From positions 3,848 to 67,847 of the forward strand of contig NZ_JOFQ01000029.1 in the NCBI RefSeq assembly GCF_000718305.1: a stretch of DNA of 64,000 nucleotides, written 5' to 3'. This document shows, piece after piece, positions 44,749-54,261 of this stretch. Position 1 is the stretch's first letter; each line of letters begins with the position of its first letter. Position numbers and translations under genes: made by a program. Under the pieces are notes generated by a model. It did not search any database, had not been told where the DNA came from, and was given only the letters and a program-made list of their open reading frames with translations. This DNA is from Streptomyces niger. GTDB lineage: Bacteria; Actinomycetota; Actinomycetes; Streptomycetales; Streptomycetaceae.

Positions 44749-45896
44749 TCGGTGATCGTTCCTCGCAGGTAGCCGGCGGCGTGCGCGGCGCGCTCGCGCA
44801 CGTCGGCCAGGTCGTCGCCGTAGGTGTTGACGTGCCCGACCTTACGGCCGGGCTTCACGTCCTTGCCGTACATGTGGATCTTCAGCTGCGGGTCCCGGGC
44901 CATGCAGTGTAGGTACGCGCTGTACATGTCCGGGTAGTCGCCGCCGAGCACATTGGCCATCACGGTCCACTCCGCGCGCGGGCGCGGATCGCCCAGCGGG
45001 AGGTCCAGCACCGCGCGGACGTGGTTGGCGAACTGCGAGGTGATCGCGCCGTCCTGGGTCCAGTGCCCGGAGTTGTGCGGGCGCATCGCCAGCTCGTTGA
45101 CGAGGATGCGGTGGTTCCCCTCGGCATCGACGGCCTCGAACAGCTCGACCGCGAGGTGGCCGACCACGTCCAGCTCCTTGGCGATCCGCAGCGCCAGGTT
45201 CTGGGCCTGCGCGGACAGCTCCTCGGAGAGGCCGGGCGCGGGTGCGATCACCGTGTCGCAGACGCCGTCGACCTGGATGGACTCCACGACCGGGTACGCC
45301 ACGGCCTGGCCGTGCGGGGAGCGGACGATGTTGGCGGCCAGCTCGCGGGTGAAGTCGACCTTCTCCTCGGCGAGGACGGGCACGCCGGCGCGGAACGGCT
45401 CCTCGGCGTCCTTGGCGGATCGCACGAACCAGACACCCTTGCCGTCGTAACCCCCGCGGACGGTCTTCAAAATGACCGGGAAGCCCGAACCCTCCGCCGC
45501 GAAGGCCTCGACATCCGCCGGGTCCGAGACGATGCGGTGCCGCGGGCACGGCGCTCCGATCTCGGTCAGCTTCGCGCGCATCACCCCCTTGTCCTGCGCG
45601 TGCACCAGCGCGTCCGGACCCGGGCGGACGGGGATGCCGTCCGCCTCCAGCGCCCGTAGGTGCTCGGTGGGCACGTGCTCGTGATCGAAAGTGATCACGT
45701 CACAGCCGCGCGCAAACTCGCGCAGGGTGTCCAGATCGCGGTAGTCGCCGACGACCACATCGCCGACGACCTGCGCAGCGGAGTCCTGCGGGGTGTCACT
45801 GAGGAGCTTGAACCTGATGCCGAGGGGGATGCCTGCCTCGTGGGTCATACGAGCCAGCTGTCCGCCGCCGACCATGCCGACTACCGGAAACGTCAC
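44745..45896 (-). CDS. purK: N5-carboxyaminoimidazole ribonucleotide synthase
   Basis: ATP-grasp enzyme that carboxylates AIR to N5-CAIR. Starting from the GTG at 45896 it has 383 residues: [40 protein letters not shown], the ATP-grasp lid [20 protein letters not shown], the substrate motif [20 protein letters not shown] and a C-terminal [23 protein letters not shown] element six bases before that GTG, with no ribosome site, marks it as a leaderless start and decides against the ATG at 45929. First gene of the purK-purE-dipeptidase operon. Confidence 0.93.
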   Translation of the reverse strand: MTFPVVGMVGGGQLARMTHEAGIPLGIRFKLLSDTPQDSAAQVVGDVVVGDYRDLDTLREFARGCDVITFDHEHVPTEHLRALEADGIPVRPGPDALVHAQDKGVMRAKLTEIGAPCPRHRIVSDPADVEAFAAEGSGFPVILKTVRGGYDGKGVWFVRSAKDAEEPFRAGVPVLAEEKVDFTRELAANIVRSPHGQAVAYPVVESIQVDGVCDTVIAPAPGLSEELSAQAQNLALRIAKELDVVGHLAVELFEAVDAEGNHRILVNELAMRPHNSGHWTQDGAITSQFANHVRAVLDLPLGDPRPRAEWTVMANVLGGDYPDMYSAYLHCMARDPQLKIHMYGKDVKPGRKVGHVNTYGDDLADVRERAAHAAGYLRGTITE

Positions 45897-45902
45897 GCCT
45901 TC

Positions 45903-45908
45903 AGGGTA
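45903..45908 (-). promoter_or_regulatory. -10 element TACCCT for a leaderless purK mRNA
   Basis: TACCCT on the minus strand, six bases before the GTG at 45896; it fixes the purK start. Confidence 0.5.
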
Positions 45909-46033
45909 TCCGCTCCGACCGACCACCACCGGCCACCCCTTGGAGGATCCTCCTAATGCAGACGTACCGTACGCCTGTACGAGCCGCCATCGGGAGATAG
46001 GCTCATCCGGACGCGCGGACAGGGGGAGGACGC

Positions 46034-46477
46034 ATGGACGGGACCGACGGCATATCCACGCCCTTCCGCAAGATCGGCATAGCGATCGCGGTGGCGGCCC
46101 TGCTGGTGACCGTGTACTCCCTGATATCCCTGCTCACCGCCCGGCCCGAGGTCTACGGAGCGCAGGACACCGTCATCTCCGTCTCCCCCGGCGAGCGCTT
46201 CTCGATAGAGCTGGACGACAACCCCGGCACCGGCTACCGCTGGACCATCGAGTCCCCGGCCCCCGACCCGCACGTGCTCAAGCCGGCCGGCAGCCACTAC
46301 GACGCCCGCGAACCGGTGACGGCCGGTTCCGGCGGCACCCGCTACCTGGAGTTCCAGGCCGTCCGCGAGGGCCGTACCGAGCTGTCCCTGCGCCACTGCT
46401 TCCAGTGCGGCACGGACCGCGCCGACCCCGACCGCGGCGGTGAGCTGCTCGCCTTCCGCGTCACGGTCACGGACTGA
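46034..46477 (+). CDS. Membrane-anchored chagasin-like protease inhibitor (family I42)
   Basis: A 147-residue protein with a membrane segment at about residues 14-35 (IGIAIAVAALLVTVYSLISL) and an outside I42 domain. The domain shows the family loops DNPGTGYRWTIE (first inhibitory loop), AGSGGTRYLEFQAVREGRTE (third loop) and the conserved HCFQCG. I42 proteins block papain-like cysteine proteases. Here it would act outside the membrane; the target is unknown. GGGGGAGG precedes the ATG, and TAGGCT at 45998-46003 is a likely -10. Confidence 0.78.
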   Translation: MDGTDGISTPFRKIGIAIAVAALLVTVYSLISLLTARPEVYGAQDTVISVSPGERFSIELDDNPGTGYRWTIESPAPDPHVLKPAGSHYDAREPVTAGSGGTRYLEFQAVREGRTELSLRHCFQCGTDRADPDRGGELLAFRVTVTD

Positions 46478-46596
46478 CCGCCGGGCCGGAAGGGCCCCGG
46501 GCGGCCCGTCGGCGCGCTGGTTAGCATGAGTGGGCGGCGGACCGCCGACCACGGGCCGCCGGACACGACGCCGTCACGGGGAGCTGAGCCACCACC

Positions 46597-47124
46597 ATGT
46601 CTGGACGGAGCGCGCTGCGCTCGCGGCTTCGGCTGCTGACCGGCGAGATCGTGAAGTTCGGCGCGGTGGGCGGGGCCGGCGTACTGGTCAACCTGGTGGC
46701 CTTCAACCTCGTACGGCACACCACCGAGCTGCCCGTGGTGCGGGCCGGGATCGTCGCGACCGTCGTCGCGATCCTCTGCAACTACATCGGCTTCCGCTAC
46801 TTCACCTACCGGGACCGGGACAAGAGCGGCCGCACCAAGGAACTGGCGCTCTTCGTCTTCTTCAGCGCGGTCGGCCTGGTGATCGAGAACGGCATCCTCT
46901 ACGCCGCGACGTACTGGTGCGACTGGAACACCCCGCTTCAGAACAACGTCTTCAAGTTCCTCGGCATCGGCATCGCCACGCTCTTCCGCTTCTGGTCCTA
47001 CCGCTCCTGGGTCTTCCGGGCGCTGCCCGCCAAGGAGGCCGTGGAGACCGCGGAAGCCTTCCTCGCCGCGCCCGGGGCCGAGGACGCCCGCTCCGGGGCC
47101 CCGGCACGCGGCCGACGCCCGTGA
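46597..47124 (+). CDS. GtrA-family membrane protein
   Basis: A 175-residue protein with four predicted membrane segments: GEIVKFGAVGGAGVLVNLVA, IVATVVAILCNYIGFRYFTY, ELALFVFFSAVGLVIENGIL and FKFLGIGIATLFRFWSYRSW. GtrA proteins help lipid-linked sugars cross the membrane, or take part in wall polymer synthesis. The C-terminal 30 residues are charged. It follows the I42 gene by 119 bases and converges on the histidine kinase gene. A TAGCAT at 46522 is a possible -10. Confidence 0.85.
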   Translation: MSGRSALRSRLRLLTGEIVKFGAVGGAGVLVNLVAFNLVRHTTELPVVRAGIVATVVAILCNYIGFRYFTYRDRDKSGRTKELALFVFFSAVGLVIENGILYAATYWCDWNTPLQNNVFKFLGIGIATLFRFWSYRSWVFRALPAKEAVETAEAFLAAPGAEDARSGAPARGRRP

Positions 47125-47177
47125 GCGCGACCCGGCACGACCGGCGCCCGTGAGCGCCTTCCGGTGCGGCCGGGCGT

Positions 47178-48464
47178 TCAGCGCGGGCTGACGGCGGGCC
47201 CCGGCTCGTCCTCGCCGCCGGGCCGGTACTGCTCGGACTCCCGGCTCAGGAACAGCGCGAAGACCGGCGGCTCCTGCTGGAGCAGCTCCAGCCGGCCGCC
47301 GTCCGCCTCCGCCAGGTCCCGGGCCACCGCGAGCCCCAGGCCGGTGGAGTTCCGGCCGCTCACCGTCCGCTCGAAGACCCGGGAGCCGAGGTCCGGCGGT
47401 ACGCCGGGGCCCGCGTCCGTGACCTCCACGACGGCCTGGTTCCCGGTGACCCGGGTACGCAGCGCCACCGTGCCGTCACCGTGCATCAGCGAGTTCTCGA
47501 TCAGGGTCGCGAGGACCTGGGCGACCGCGCCCGGCGTGCCCACGGCCCGCAGGTTCTTCTTGCCGGAGCGGACGATGGCCCGGCCCGCGCTGCGGTAGGC
47601 GGGCCGCCACTCCTCGATCTGCTGCTTCACGACCTCGTCCAGGTCGAAGGCGACGGCGGAGCCGGACCGCGGGTCACGGCTGTTCGTCAGCAGCCGCTGG
47701 ACCACGTCGCTGAGCCGGTCGACCTGGCCCAGGGCGATCGTCGCCTCCTCCTTCACCGTGTCCGGGTCGTCGGTGAGGGTGATCTCCTCCAGCCGCATGG
47801 ACAGCGCGGTCAGCGGCGTACGGAGCTGGTGGGAGGCGTCGGCGGCGAGCCGGCGCTCGGCGGTGAGCATCCGCGCGATCCGCTCGGCGGAGGCGTCCAG
47901 CACGTCCGCGACCCGGTCCAGCTCCTGCACGCCGTAGCGGCGGTGGCGCGGCCGGGGGTCGCCGGAGCCGAGGCGTTCGGCGGTCTCGGCGAGGTCGGTC
48001 AGCGGCGCTGTCAGCCGGCGGGCCTGGCGTACGGCGAGGAACACGGCGGCGAGGACCGCGAGCGCGGCGACCGCCAGGATGATCAGCAGGGTCCGGCCGA
48101 TCTCGGCGCTGACCGCGGAGCGGGGCTCCTGGACGGTGACCGTCTCGCCCCGCTCGCCGTGCACGGTCGCGTCGATGACGTCGCCCGAGGGCCGCTCCCC
48201 CAGCTCGACCGGGTCGTGACCCGGCACCTTGATACGGGCGTACCGGTCGGTGGTGATCTGCTCGGAGAGCACCTCCGCGGTGATCTTCTCGCCGCCGCTC
48301 AGCCGGCTCTCCACCATGCCCACCAGCCGGACGGCCTCGGCGCCCACGCTCTCCTGGGCGCCCGCCTGGATGGTGCGGGTCTCCACGATGACGAGCGAGA
48401 CGCCGAAGACGGCGATCACGACGAGCACCACGGCGAGCGTGGAGTTGATCAGTCGGCGGCGCAC
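47178..48464 (-). CDS. Two-component sensor histidine kinase
   Basis: Membrane sensor of 428 residues. Segment 1 (about residues 7-27, LAVVLVVIAVFGVSLVI) and segment 2 (about 122-145) flank an outside sensing region of about 95 residues. HAMP follows. The dimerisation helix has the phosphorylation site LAADASHQLRTPLTALSM, and the ATPase has LATLIENSLMHGDGTVAL (N box), VTDAGPGVPPDLG (G1) and STGLGLAVARDLAEAD (G2). GTG at 48464 has GGAGGG five bases upstream; the earlier ATG is not supported. It is the second gene after its response regulator, with 37 bases between. The signal is unknown. Confidence 0.92.
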   Translation of the reverse strand: MRRRLINSTLAVVLVVIAVFGVSLVIVETRTIQAGAQESVGAEAVRLVGMVESRLSGGEKITAEVLSEQITTDRYARIKVPGHDPVELGERPSGDVIDATVHGERGETVTVQEPRSAVSAEIGRTLLIILAVAALAVLAAVFLAVRQARRLTAPLTDLAETAERLGSGDPRPRHRRYGVQELDRVADVLDASAERIARMLTAERRLAADASHQLRTPLTALSMRLEEITLTDDPDTVKEEATIALGQVDRLSDVVQRLLTNSRDPRSGSAVAFDLDEVVKQQIEEWRPAYRSAGRAIVRSGKKNLRAVGTPGAVAQVLATLIENSLMHGDGTVALRTRVTGNQAVVEVTDAGPGVPPDLGSRVFERTVSGRNSTGLGLAVARDLAEADGGRLELLQQEPPVFALFLSRESEQYRPGGEDEPGPAVSPR

Positions 48465-48501
48465 GGTGCCCTCCGGGCAGGGGTGGGGGTTCCTCGGGGC
48501 T

Positions 48502-49182
<681 letters not shown>

Positions 49183-49188
49183 GGCCCG

Positions 49189-49194
49189 ATGGTA
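49189..49194 (-). promoter_or_regulatory. -10 element TACCAT for a leaderless response-regulator mRNA
   Basis: TACCAT on the minus strand, six bases before the ATG at 49182, with no Shine-Dalgarno sequence. Confidence 0.5.
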
Positions 49195-49624
49195 GTCCGA
49201 CAGGTCACGGCCACGATGCCCCTCCGAGGGCGTCCCCCGGACGACCGCGGGCGTGCACCGCTCGGTTCCCGGGTCGTCATGTGACCGTTGTCTCACTGGC
49301 ACCAACCTCAGCTACGCGCGTCGTACAGTGGCAGGACGTCCGTCGTACAACCCGGGACCTTGGCGTTCATATGACGTCATGGTCCTCGTTGTGTACGGGG
49401 CCGGCACGACCGGGCCCGTGGGCAAATGACCTCCTAGACCGGGCCCATCGCACATGACACGGGGGCGTGGATTCCGGTGTACGGCCGTCCTGTCGATTCC
49501 TCTCTCCACAGTGGTGTCGCACCTCCCTACCGGGCGTGGGGGGCGGACGGCACTGCGCCGGTGCCGGTCAGCCGTCCCGGGCGCGCAGCCCCACCTGTGC
49601 GTCCCGATCACTCAAGGATCGACC
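49195..49624. other. Divergent intergenic region with repeats, response regulator / POT gene
   Basis: No gene in about 430 bases. CGTCGTACA is repeated at 49319-49327 and 49341-49349, 22 bp apart (two helical turns), and a 10-bp palindrome ATGACGTCAT lies at 49371-49380. The POT gene's ribosome site AAGGA is near 49615. Response regulators of the OmpR type bind direct repeats, so the adjacent regulator could act here; that is inference. Confidence 0.5.
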
Positions 49625-51151
49625 ATGGCGTCCAGCCTGACGAAGGAATCCCCCGGGCAGGGAACCCCTGCCGGCGGCAAGACCTTCTTCGGCCACCCCC
49701 GCGGCCTGGCCACCCTGTTCATGACCGAGATGTGGGAGCGCTTCAGCTTCTACGGCATGCGGGCCCTGCTGACCGTCTATCTGCTCTCCGGCGGCCCCGA
49801 TGCGAAAAAGGGCAGTCTCGGCGGCGGACTGGCCATGGACTTGGCCACGACGACGGCCATTTACTCCATCTACATGGCCATGGTCTACCTGCTGACCATG
49901 CCCGGCGGCTGGCTCGCCGACCGGCTATGGGGCCCCCGCAAGACCGTCGCCATCGCTGCGGTCGTCATCATGCTCGGCCACCTCACGCTGGCCGGCCCCG
50001 GTCAGGGCTTCTTCTTCGTGGGCCTCTGTCTCGTGGCCCTCGGTTCCGGCCTGCTGAAGGCCAACATCTCCACGATGGTCGGCCACCTCTACGACGGGCC
50101 GAACGATCCCCGCCGTGACGGCGCCTTCACCATCTTCTACATGGGCATCAACATCGGTGCCTTCCTCGCGCCGCTGATCATCGGCACTGTCGGCCAGACC
50201 GTGAACTGGCACCTCGGCTTCGCGATCGCCGCCATCGGCATGGGCCTGGGCCTGCTCCAGTTCCTGCTCGGCACCAAGCACCTGAGCCCGGAGAGCAGCA
50301 AGGTCCCCACCCCGCTCACCGCCGAGGAGCGCACCTCATGGCTGCGCAAGGGTCTGACCTGGCTCATCATCGCCGTTGTCTTCTACGGTGTGGTCGTCCT
50401 GACCGGTCACTTCACCCTGAACTGGGCAATGATCCCGCTGAGCGTGCTCGGCATCCTCATCCCGGCCGGTGTCCTTTTCCGCATCAAGCGCGACAAGGAC
50501 CTGTCCCAGAGCGAGCAGAGCAAGATGTCCGGGTACATCTGGTTCTTCATCGCCGCGGCCGCTTTCTGGATGATCTACGACCAGGGCGGATCCACCGTCC
50601 AGGCCTTCGGTGAGACCAAGGCCTCCGGTTCGCTGCTCGGCGTCGAGTTCCCCTCCACGTGGTACCAGTCGCTGAACCCGGTGTTCGTCATGGCGCTGGC
50701 CCCGGTCTTCGCCTGGCTGTGGCTGTGGCTGAACCGGAAGGGCAAGGAGCCCAGCACCATCCTGAAGTTCGTCGTCGGCCTGTTCCTCATCGGCGTCTCG
50801 TTCTTCTTCTTCCTGGCCCCGCTGGGCATGGCTGCCGGTGGTACGGCCGTCAGCCCGATGTGGGTGCTGGGCATCTACTTCATCCAGACCATCGGTGAGC
50901 TGTGCCTCTCCCCCGTCGGCCTGTCGCTGACCACGAAGATGGCGCCGGTGAAGTACGCCAGCCAGATGATGGGCATCTGGTTCCTCGCCAACACCGCGGG
51001 CGACTCCGTCACCAGCCTGCTGTCCATCGGCGGCGTCGACATGAGCGGCTCGCGCGCGGTCCTGGTCGAGGCGATCCTCGCGGCCCTCGCGGCGTTCGCG
51101 ATCTACATGTACCGCAAGAAGGTCAAGACGCTCATGGGCGAGATTCACTGA
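49625..51151 (+). CDS. POT/PTR family proton-dependent oligopeptide transporter
   Basis: A 508-residue importer of di- and tripeptides with about 14 membrane segments. Family signatures are MWERFSFYGMRALLTVYL (the E-x-x-E-R/F region in segment 1), GGWLADRLWGPRKTVAIAAV, the PTR2 motif FTIFYMGINIGAFLAPLIIG and IYFIQTIGELCLSPVGLSLT. Many of the codons and the membrane pattern are regular; no defect is seen. It is divergent from the two-component genes and ends at a strong terminator. Confidence 0.93.
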   Translation: MASSLTKESPGQGTPAGGKTFFGHPRGLATLFMTEMWERFSFYGMRALLTVYLLSGGPDAKKGSLGGGLAMDLATTTAIYSIYMAMVYLLTMPGGWLADRLWGPRKTVAIAAVVIMLGHLTLAGPGQGFFFVGLCLVALGSGLLKANISTMVGHLYDGPNDPRRDGAFTIFYMGINIGAFLAPLIIGTVGQTVNWHLGFAIAAIGMGLGLLQFLLGTKHLSPESSKVPTPLTAEERTSWLRKGLTWLIIAVVFYGVVVLTGHFTLNWAMIPLSVLGILIPAGVLFRIKRDKDLSQSEQSKMSGYIWFFIAAAAFWMIYDQGGSTVQAFGETKASGSLLGVEFPSTWYQSLNPVFVMALAPVFAWLWLWLNRKGKEPSTILKFVVGLFLIGVSFFFFLAPLGMAAGGTAVSPMWVLGIYFIQTIGELCLSPVGLSLTTKMAPVKYASQMMGIWFLANTAGDSVTSLLSIGGVDMSGSRAVLVEAILAALAAFAIYMYRKKVKTLMGEIH

Positions 51152-51168
51152 CGTCTCCGCCACGGAGC

Positions 51169-51216
51169 AAAGGCAGCGGGCCGGCACGAAGCGCTTCGTG
51201 CCGGCCCGCTGCCTTT
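51169..51216. terminator. Strong bidirectional terminator after the POT gene
   Basis: A 22-bp perfect inverted repeat (AAAGGCAGCGGGCCGGCACG plus two bases, and complement) around a 4-base loop GCGC, with AAA at one end and TTT at the other. It lies between two convergent genes. Confidence 0.9.
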
Positions 51217-51225
51217 GTCCGTCAG

Positions 51226-51591
51226 TTACTTGGTCACGACCCGCATGCTCCGCAGGAAGCTTCGGAAGCTGCACTTCACGTGCGACTTCTTGCCCGGCGA
51301 CACCCACGGCCCGTAGAAGTCCCAGGGCACGGTGTGCTCCTGCCCCGCTCCCACGCCGCGGATGACGTCGCAAGTGAGCACCACGCGGTGCTTGTGCACC
51401 TTCTTGCCCGACGTGGACTTCTTGCACTGCGACCAGCCGGTCGCCCGGCCCCAGTCGAGGTGGCCGATGACCACCTTGCACTTGTACTTCGCGCCCGCGG
51501 CCTCGGCGGTACCCGCAGAGGCCAGCGTCAGCCCGGACGTCATCATGATCGCCGCGAGAGCGCTGGTGGCGAGCTTCTTGCCTATGTTCAC
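51226..51591 (-). CDS. Small secreted basic protein with four cysteines
   Basis: A 121-residue protein that I do not recognise. The N terminus MNIGKKLATSALAAIMMTSG ending ASAGTAEAAGA is a good signal peptide with cleavage near residue 32. The mature part, about 90 residues, is rich in lysine and contains four cysteines (YKCK, SQCKK, LTCD, VKCSF) that could make two disulfides, and WDFYGPWVSPGKKSHVK. The sequence pattern looks like an exported beta-rich protein. It has a relatively AT-rich upstream region with TATAGG at about 51642-51647 as a possible -10. Alone between a terminator and the hydrolase gene. Confidence 0.75.
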   Translation of the reverse strand: MNIGKKLATSALAAIMMTSGLTLASAGTAEAAGAKYKCKVVIGHLDWGRATGWSQCKKSTSGKKVHKHRVVLTCDVIRGVGAGQEHTVPWDFYGPWVSPGKKSHVKCSFRSFLRSMRVVTK

Positions 51592-51744
51592 GTGTTCCCC
51601 AGTTTTTGTGGTCAGTGCCCAGGGGGCACGTGAGTCATCCTATAAAAGGTGATGCACATGTCCACGTCATAAATCACGGCCATTTGAGTGGCGCGCCCCG
51701 GCCGGGCCGGGAGAGCCTGCGCGGGGTGCGGTAACGATCGGCGT

Positions 51745-52749
51745 ATGCGCCGAGGGAGTGTGTGGGCCGGGGTGTGCGGGGTGCTGGCCGTCGCGTGTCT
51801 GACGGTGGTGCCGCAGGCCGGGCGGGCCGCGGCGGCACAGGGCGTGCGGGCCGCGGCGGCACAGGGCGTGCGGGCCGCGGCGGACGCGGCGGGCGGCGGC
51901 GATCCGTACCTGGGGACGTACGCCTACGGGCCCACGGAACGGCAGACGATCGGGGCCTACCGCGCGCCGGGCCGAGACCTGCGGCCCGTGGTGATGATTC
52001 TGCACGGCGGCTACTGGGCGCAGGACTCCGACTGGAGCGGCTGGGCCCGGAAGCTGGCAGCGCGCGGCTTCGTCGTCTTCGACACGGACTACCGGCTCAA
52101 CACCGACGCGCCCTGGCCCGCGCAGCGCACCGACGCGCTCGCCGCGCTGCAGTGGATCCACGCCCGGGCCGCCCGCTTCCGGGCCGACCCGCGCCGGATC
52201 GTACTGCTCGGCTCGTCGGCGGGCGGCCAGATCGCGGCGAACACCGCGGAGTACGCCGCCGGCACGCCGTACCGGCCGGCCGGCGTGGTCGCGCTGTCCC
52301 CGGTGGCCGATCCGTACCTGGCCTGGCGGGACGGCGCCCGCGCCGGCGCCTCGGCCCAGCAGCGCCGGCTGCGGCGCGAGGCGCGGAAACTCGCGGGGTG
52401 CGACCCCGCGGCCGCGAAGGCGCCCGCCATGGCCGCCGTGAAGTGCCGCGCGACCTGGGCCGACATGGCCGCGAAGAGCTGGGCGCCGGGCGGTCCGAAG
52501 CGGCCCGGCGGCCCCGGGGTGCCGATGCTGCTGGCGCACTTCGCGCACGACTTCGTCCCGGTCGCGCACTCACGGGGGCTGGCCGGGGCCGAGCCGGCGG
52601 CCACGGTGACGGTCGTCCCCGGCACCGGCCACGGCATGACGGCGCTCACCCGCCCGGCGACCGAACGCCGGGTACTGGCCTGGCTGACGGCCCGGACGCG
52701 GCAGCCGGCGGGTCCGGCGGCCCCGAAGGTCCCGACGACACAGCCGTAG
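51745..52749 (+). CDS. Secreted alpha/beta-hydrolase
   Basis: A 334-residue exported hydrolase. The N terminus MRRGSVWAGVCGVLAVACLT is a signal peptide, followed by an Ala/Gln repeat. The catalytic domain has the oxyanion motif VVMILHGGYWAQDSDWSGWA, the nucleophile serine in IVLLGSSAGGQIAANTAEYA, a likely acid in AHFAHDFVPVAHSRG and the histidine in VVPGTGHGMTALTR. This is the layout of carboxylesterases of the HSL/BD-FAE kind; the substrate is unknown. No clear ribosome site precedes the ATG at 51745, so an earlier start cannot be excluded. Confidence 0.8.
   Translation: MRRGSVWAGVCGVLAVACLTVVPQAGRAAAAQGVRAAAAQGVRAAADAAGGGDPYLGTYAYGPTERQTIGAYRAPGRDLRPVVMILHGGYWAQDSDWSGWARKLAARGFVVFDTDYRLNTDAPWPAQRTDALAALQWIHARAARFRADPRRIVLLGSSAGGQIAANTAEYAAGTPYRPAGVVALSPVADPYLAWRDGARAGASAQQRRLRREARKLAGCDPAAAKAPAMAAVKCRATWADMAAKSWAPGGPKRPGGPGVPMLLAHFAHDFVPVAHSRGLAGAEPAATVTVVPGTGHGMTALTRPATERRVLAWLTARTRQPAGPAAPKVPTTQP
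51822..51883 (+). repeat. 24-bp tandem repeat in the hydrolase signal-peptide region
   Basis: The unit starting GCGGGCCGCGGCGGCACAGG occurs twice in full (51822-51845, 51846-51869) and once in part, encoding repeats of AAAAQGVR just after the signal peptide. It keeps the frame. Confidence 0.75.
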
Positions 52750-52776
52750 GGCCGGCCGCGGCAGGCCGGCCGGCCC
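52749..52776. terminator. Terminator between the hydrolase and the surface operon
   Basis: A 10-bp perfect stem (GGGCCGGCCG and complement) with an 8-base loop, at the end of two convergent genes. Confidence 0.6.
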
Positions 52777-52782
52777 GTCCGC

Positions 52783-54261
52783 TCAGCGCCGCAGGTAGCG
52801 GCGCGGCATGAAGGTGAAGACGGCGCCGCCGAGCAGCACGACGGTGCCGGCGATCAGCCCGAGGGCCTGCAATCCGCCGTGGTCCGCCGCGCCGGTGTCG
52901 GCGAGGCCGCCGGAGCCGCCCGCCGCTCCCGAGGCGCCGCCGCTGCCCGCGTCGCCGCCGGACGCCGCGCCGCCGGACGCCGCGCCGCCGGCGGAGCCGC
53001 CCGAGCCGGTTCCGCCGCTCGCGCCGCCCGGCTGGGCGCTGGTGTCGAGCGTGAGCGAGACGCCCGGGTCCTTCTCGGGCGTGCAGGTCGTCGTCGTGCC
53101 GAGCGCCTTGACGGTCAGGACACCGGGCGTGAGCGTGGCCTTCCCGTCGGCTCCCGGCTTGTACGTGCCCTTGAGGTCGGGAATCTCGATGGGGTCGCCG
53201 GACTTGATCGGCTCCTTGTTGGTCGCGCCCTCGACGTGCACCGTTCCCTTGTCCGCGCCGCCCAGCTTCACCTCCATCGACGGCTTGACCGAGTCCTTGG
53301 GGATGTCCGCCGGGCTGTCCATCACCGACTTGGAGAACTTCACGGTCAGGTCGAAGGCGCCGCCCTTTTTGGTGCCGTCGATCCGCACCGGCGAGGTGGC
53401 CTTCTTGTCCCCGATCGGCGTCTTGCAGGCGTACGGGACCTCGACCTCCTTGCCCTTGTACGCGGTGCCGTCGGGGTCGCCGTTACCGCCGCCGGAGCCG
53501 CCCGTACCGCCTCCGGTGCTGCCGCCCGACGCGCCGGCGTCGCCGCCGGAGGCCGTTCCGCCGGAGGCCGTTCCACCGGAGTCCGAGCCGCCGGAGTCCG
53601 AGCCGCCGGCGGTGGACCCGCCGGCGGTGGTCGTCCCGCCCGTGCCGGAGCCGCCCGTGGCCGCCCCGCCGGACGACGCGCCGCCGCCGTCCGTGACCTT
53701 GATGGTGGCCGCGGGCTTCACGTCTTCCTTGGGCGCGCACTTGGTGTCCGTGGAGATCGGCTTGTTGACGTTGATCGTGTAGTTGCCGGGCGTGAGCGTG
53801 ACCTCGCCCGGCTTCTCCAGCTTCAGCTTGCCCTTCATGTCGGACAGCACCATCGGGCTGTTCTTCGGTATCGCCGGGTTCTGCCGCGCGCCCTTCATGG
53901 CGATGTCGCCGGTCTGCGCGCCGGCCGCCTTCAGTACCCCGCTCGGCTGCACGGTGTCCTCGGCCAGGTCCAGCACGTCCGGGTTCTTGGAGGCGGCCGC
54001 GACCGTCTTCCACACCACCTCGACCTCGTCGCCCACCTTCGCGGTGGCCGGCGCGGTGATCTCGACCTCGGTGGTGCCCTGCACCGGGTCCAGGCCGGAG
54101 ATGGGCGGCGGGACGCACTCGGTCGCGTACGACACCGCCGTGGCGGCGTCCGGCAGGCCCGGTACCGGGTCCGCCACCGCCGTACCGGACACCGCCAGCA
54201 GACCCGCGCCCGCGAGCATCAGCGCGCTCCCGGCCGCGGCCGCTCTCCTCCGTTGCTCCAT
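52783..54261 (-). CDS. Sortase-anchored surface protein with two beta domains (LAxTG)
   Basis: A 492-residue exported wall protein. The signal peptide ends at about residue 30 (AGAGLLAVSGTAVADPVPG). Domain A (about 40-205) has two cysteines (TECVPPP, TKCAPK). A Gly/Ser/Thr linker of about 70 residues follows. Domain B (about 280-425) runs from PYACKTPIGDKKATSPVRI to TVKALGTTTTCTPEK and is clearly homologous to the whole outer part of the LPQTG protein encoded first in this operon. After a second Gly-rich linker the C terminus has LADTG, a hydrophobic segment and FMPRRYLRR: a sorting signal of the LAxTG kind used by class E sortases. The ATG shares one base with the upstream stop. Function unknown; adhesion or scaffold is a guess. 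Confidence 0.78.
   Translation of the reverse strand: MEQRRRAAAAGSALMLAGAGLLAVSGTAVADPVPGLPDAATAVSYATECVPPPISGLDPVQGTTEVEITAPATAKVGDEVEVVWKTVAAASKNPDVLDLAEDTVQPSGVLKAAGAQTGDIAMKGARQNPAIPKNSPMVLSDMKGKLKLEKPGEVTLTPGNYTINVNKPISTDTKCAPKEDVKPAATIKVTDGGGASSGGAATGGSGTGGTTTAGGSTAGGSDSGGSDSGGTASGGTASGGDAGASGGSTGGGTGGSGGGNGDPDGTAYKGKEVEVPYACKTPIGDKKATSPVRIDGTKKGGAFDLTVKFSKSVMDSPADIPKDSVKPSMEVKLGGADKGTVHVEGATNKEPIKSGDPIEIPDLKGTYKPGADGKATLTPGVLTVKALGTTTTCTPEKDPGVSLTLDTSAQPGGASGGTGSGGSAGGAASGGAASGGDAGSGGASGAAGGSGGLADTGAADHGGLQALGLIAGTVVLLGGAVFTFMPRRYLRR

Noticed and set aside
45897..45929. ATG at 45929 as purK start
   Set aside because: A -10-like TACCCT overlaps this stretch six bases before the GTG at 45896, and PurK proteins start at the [11 protein letters not shown] segment.
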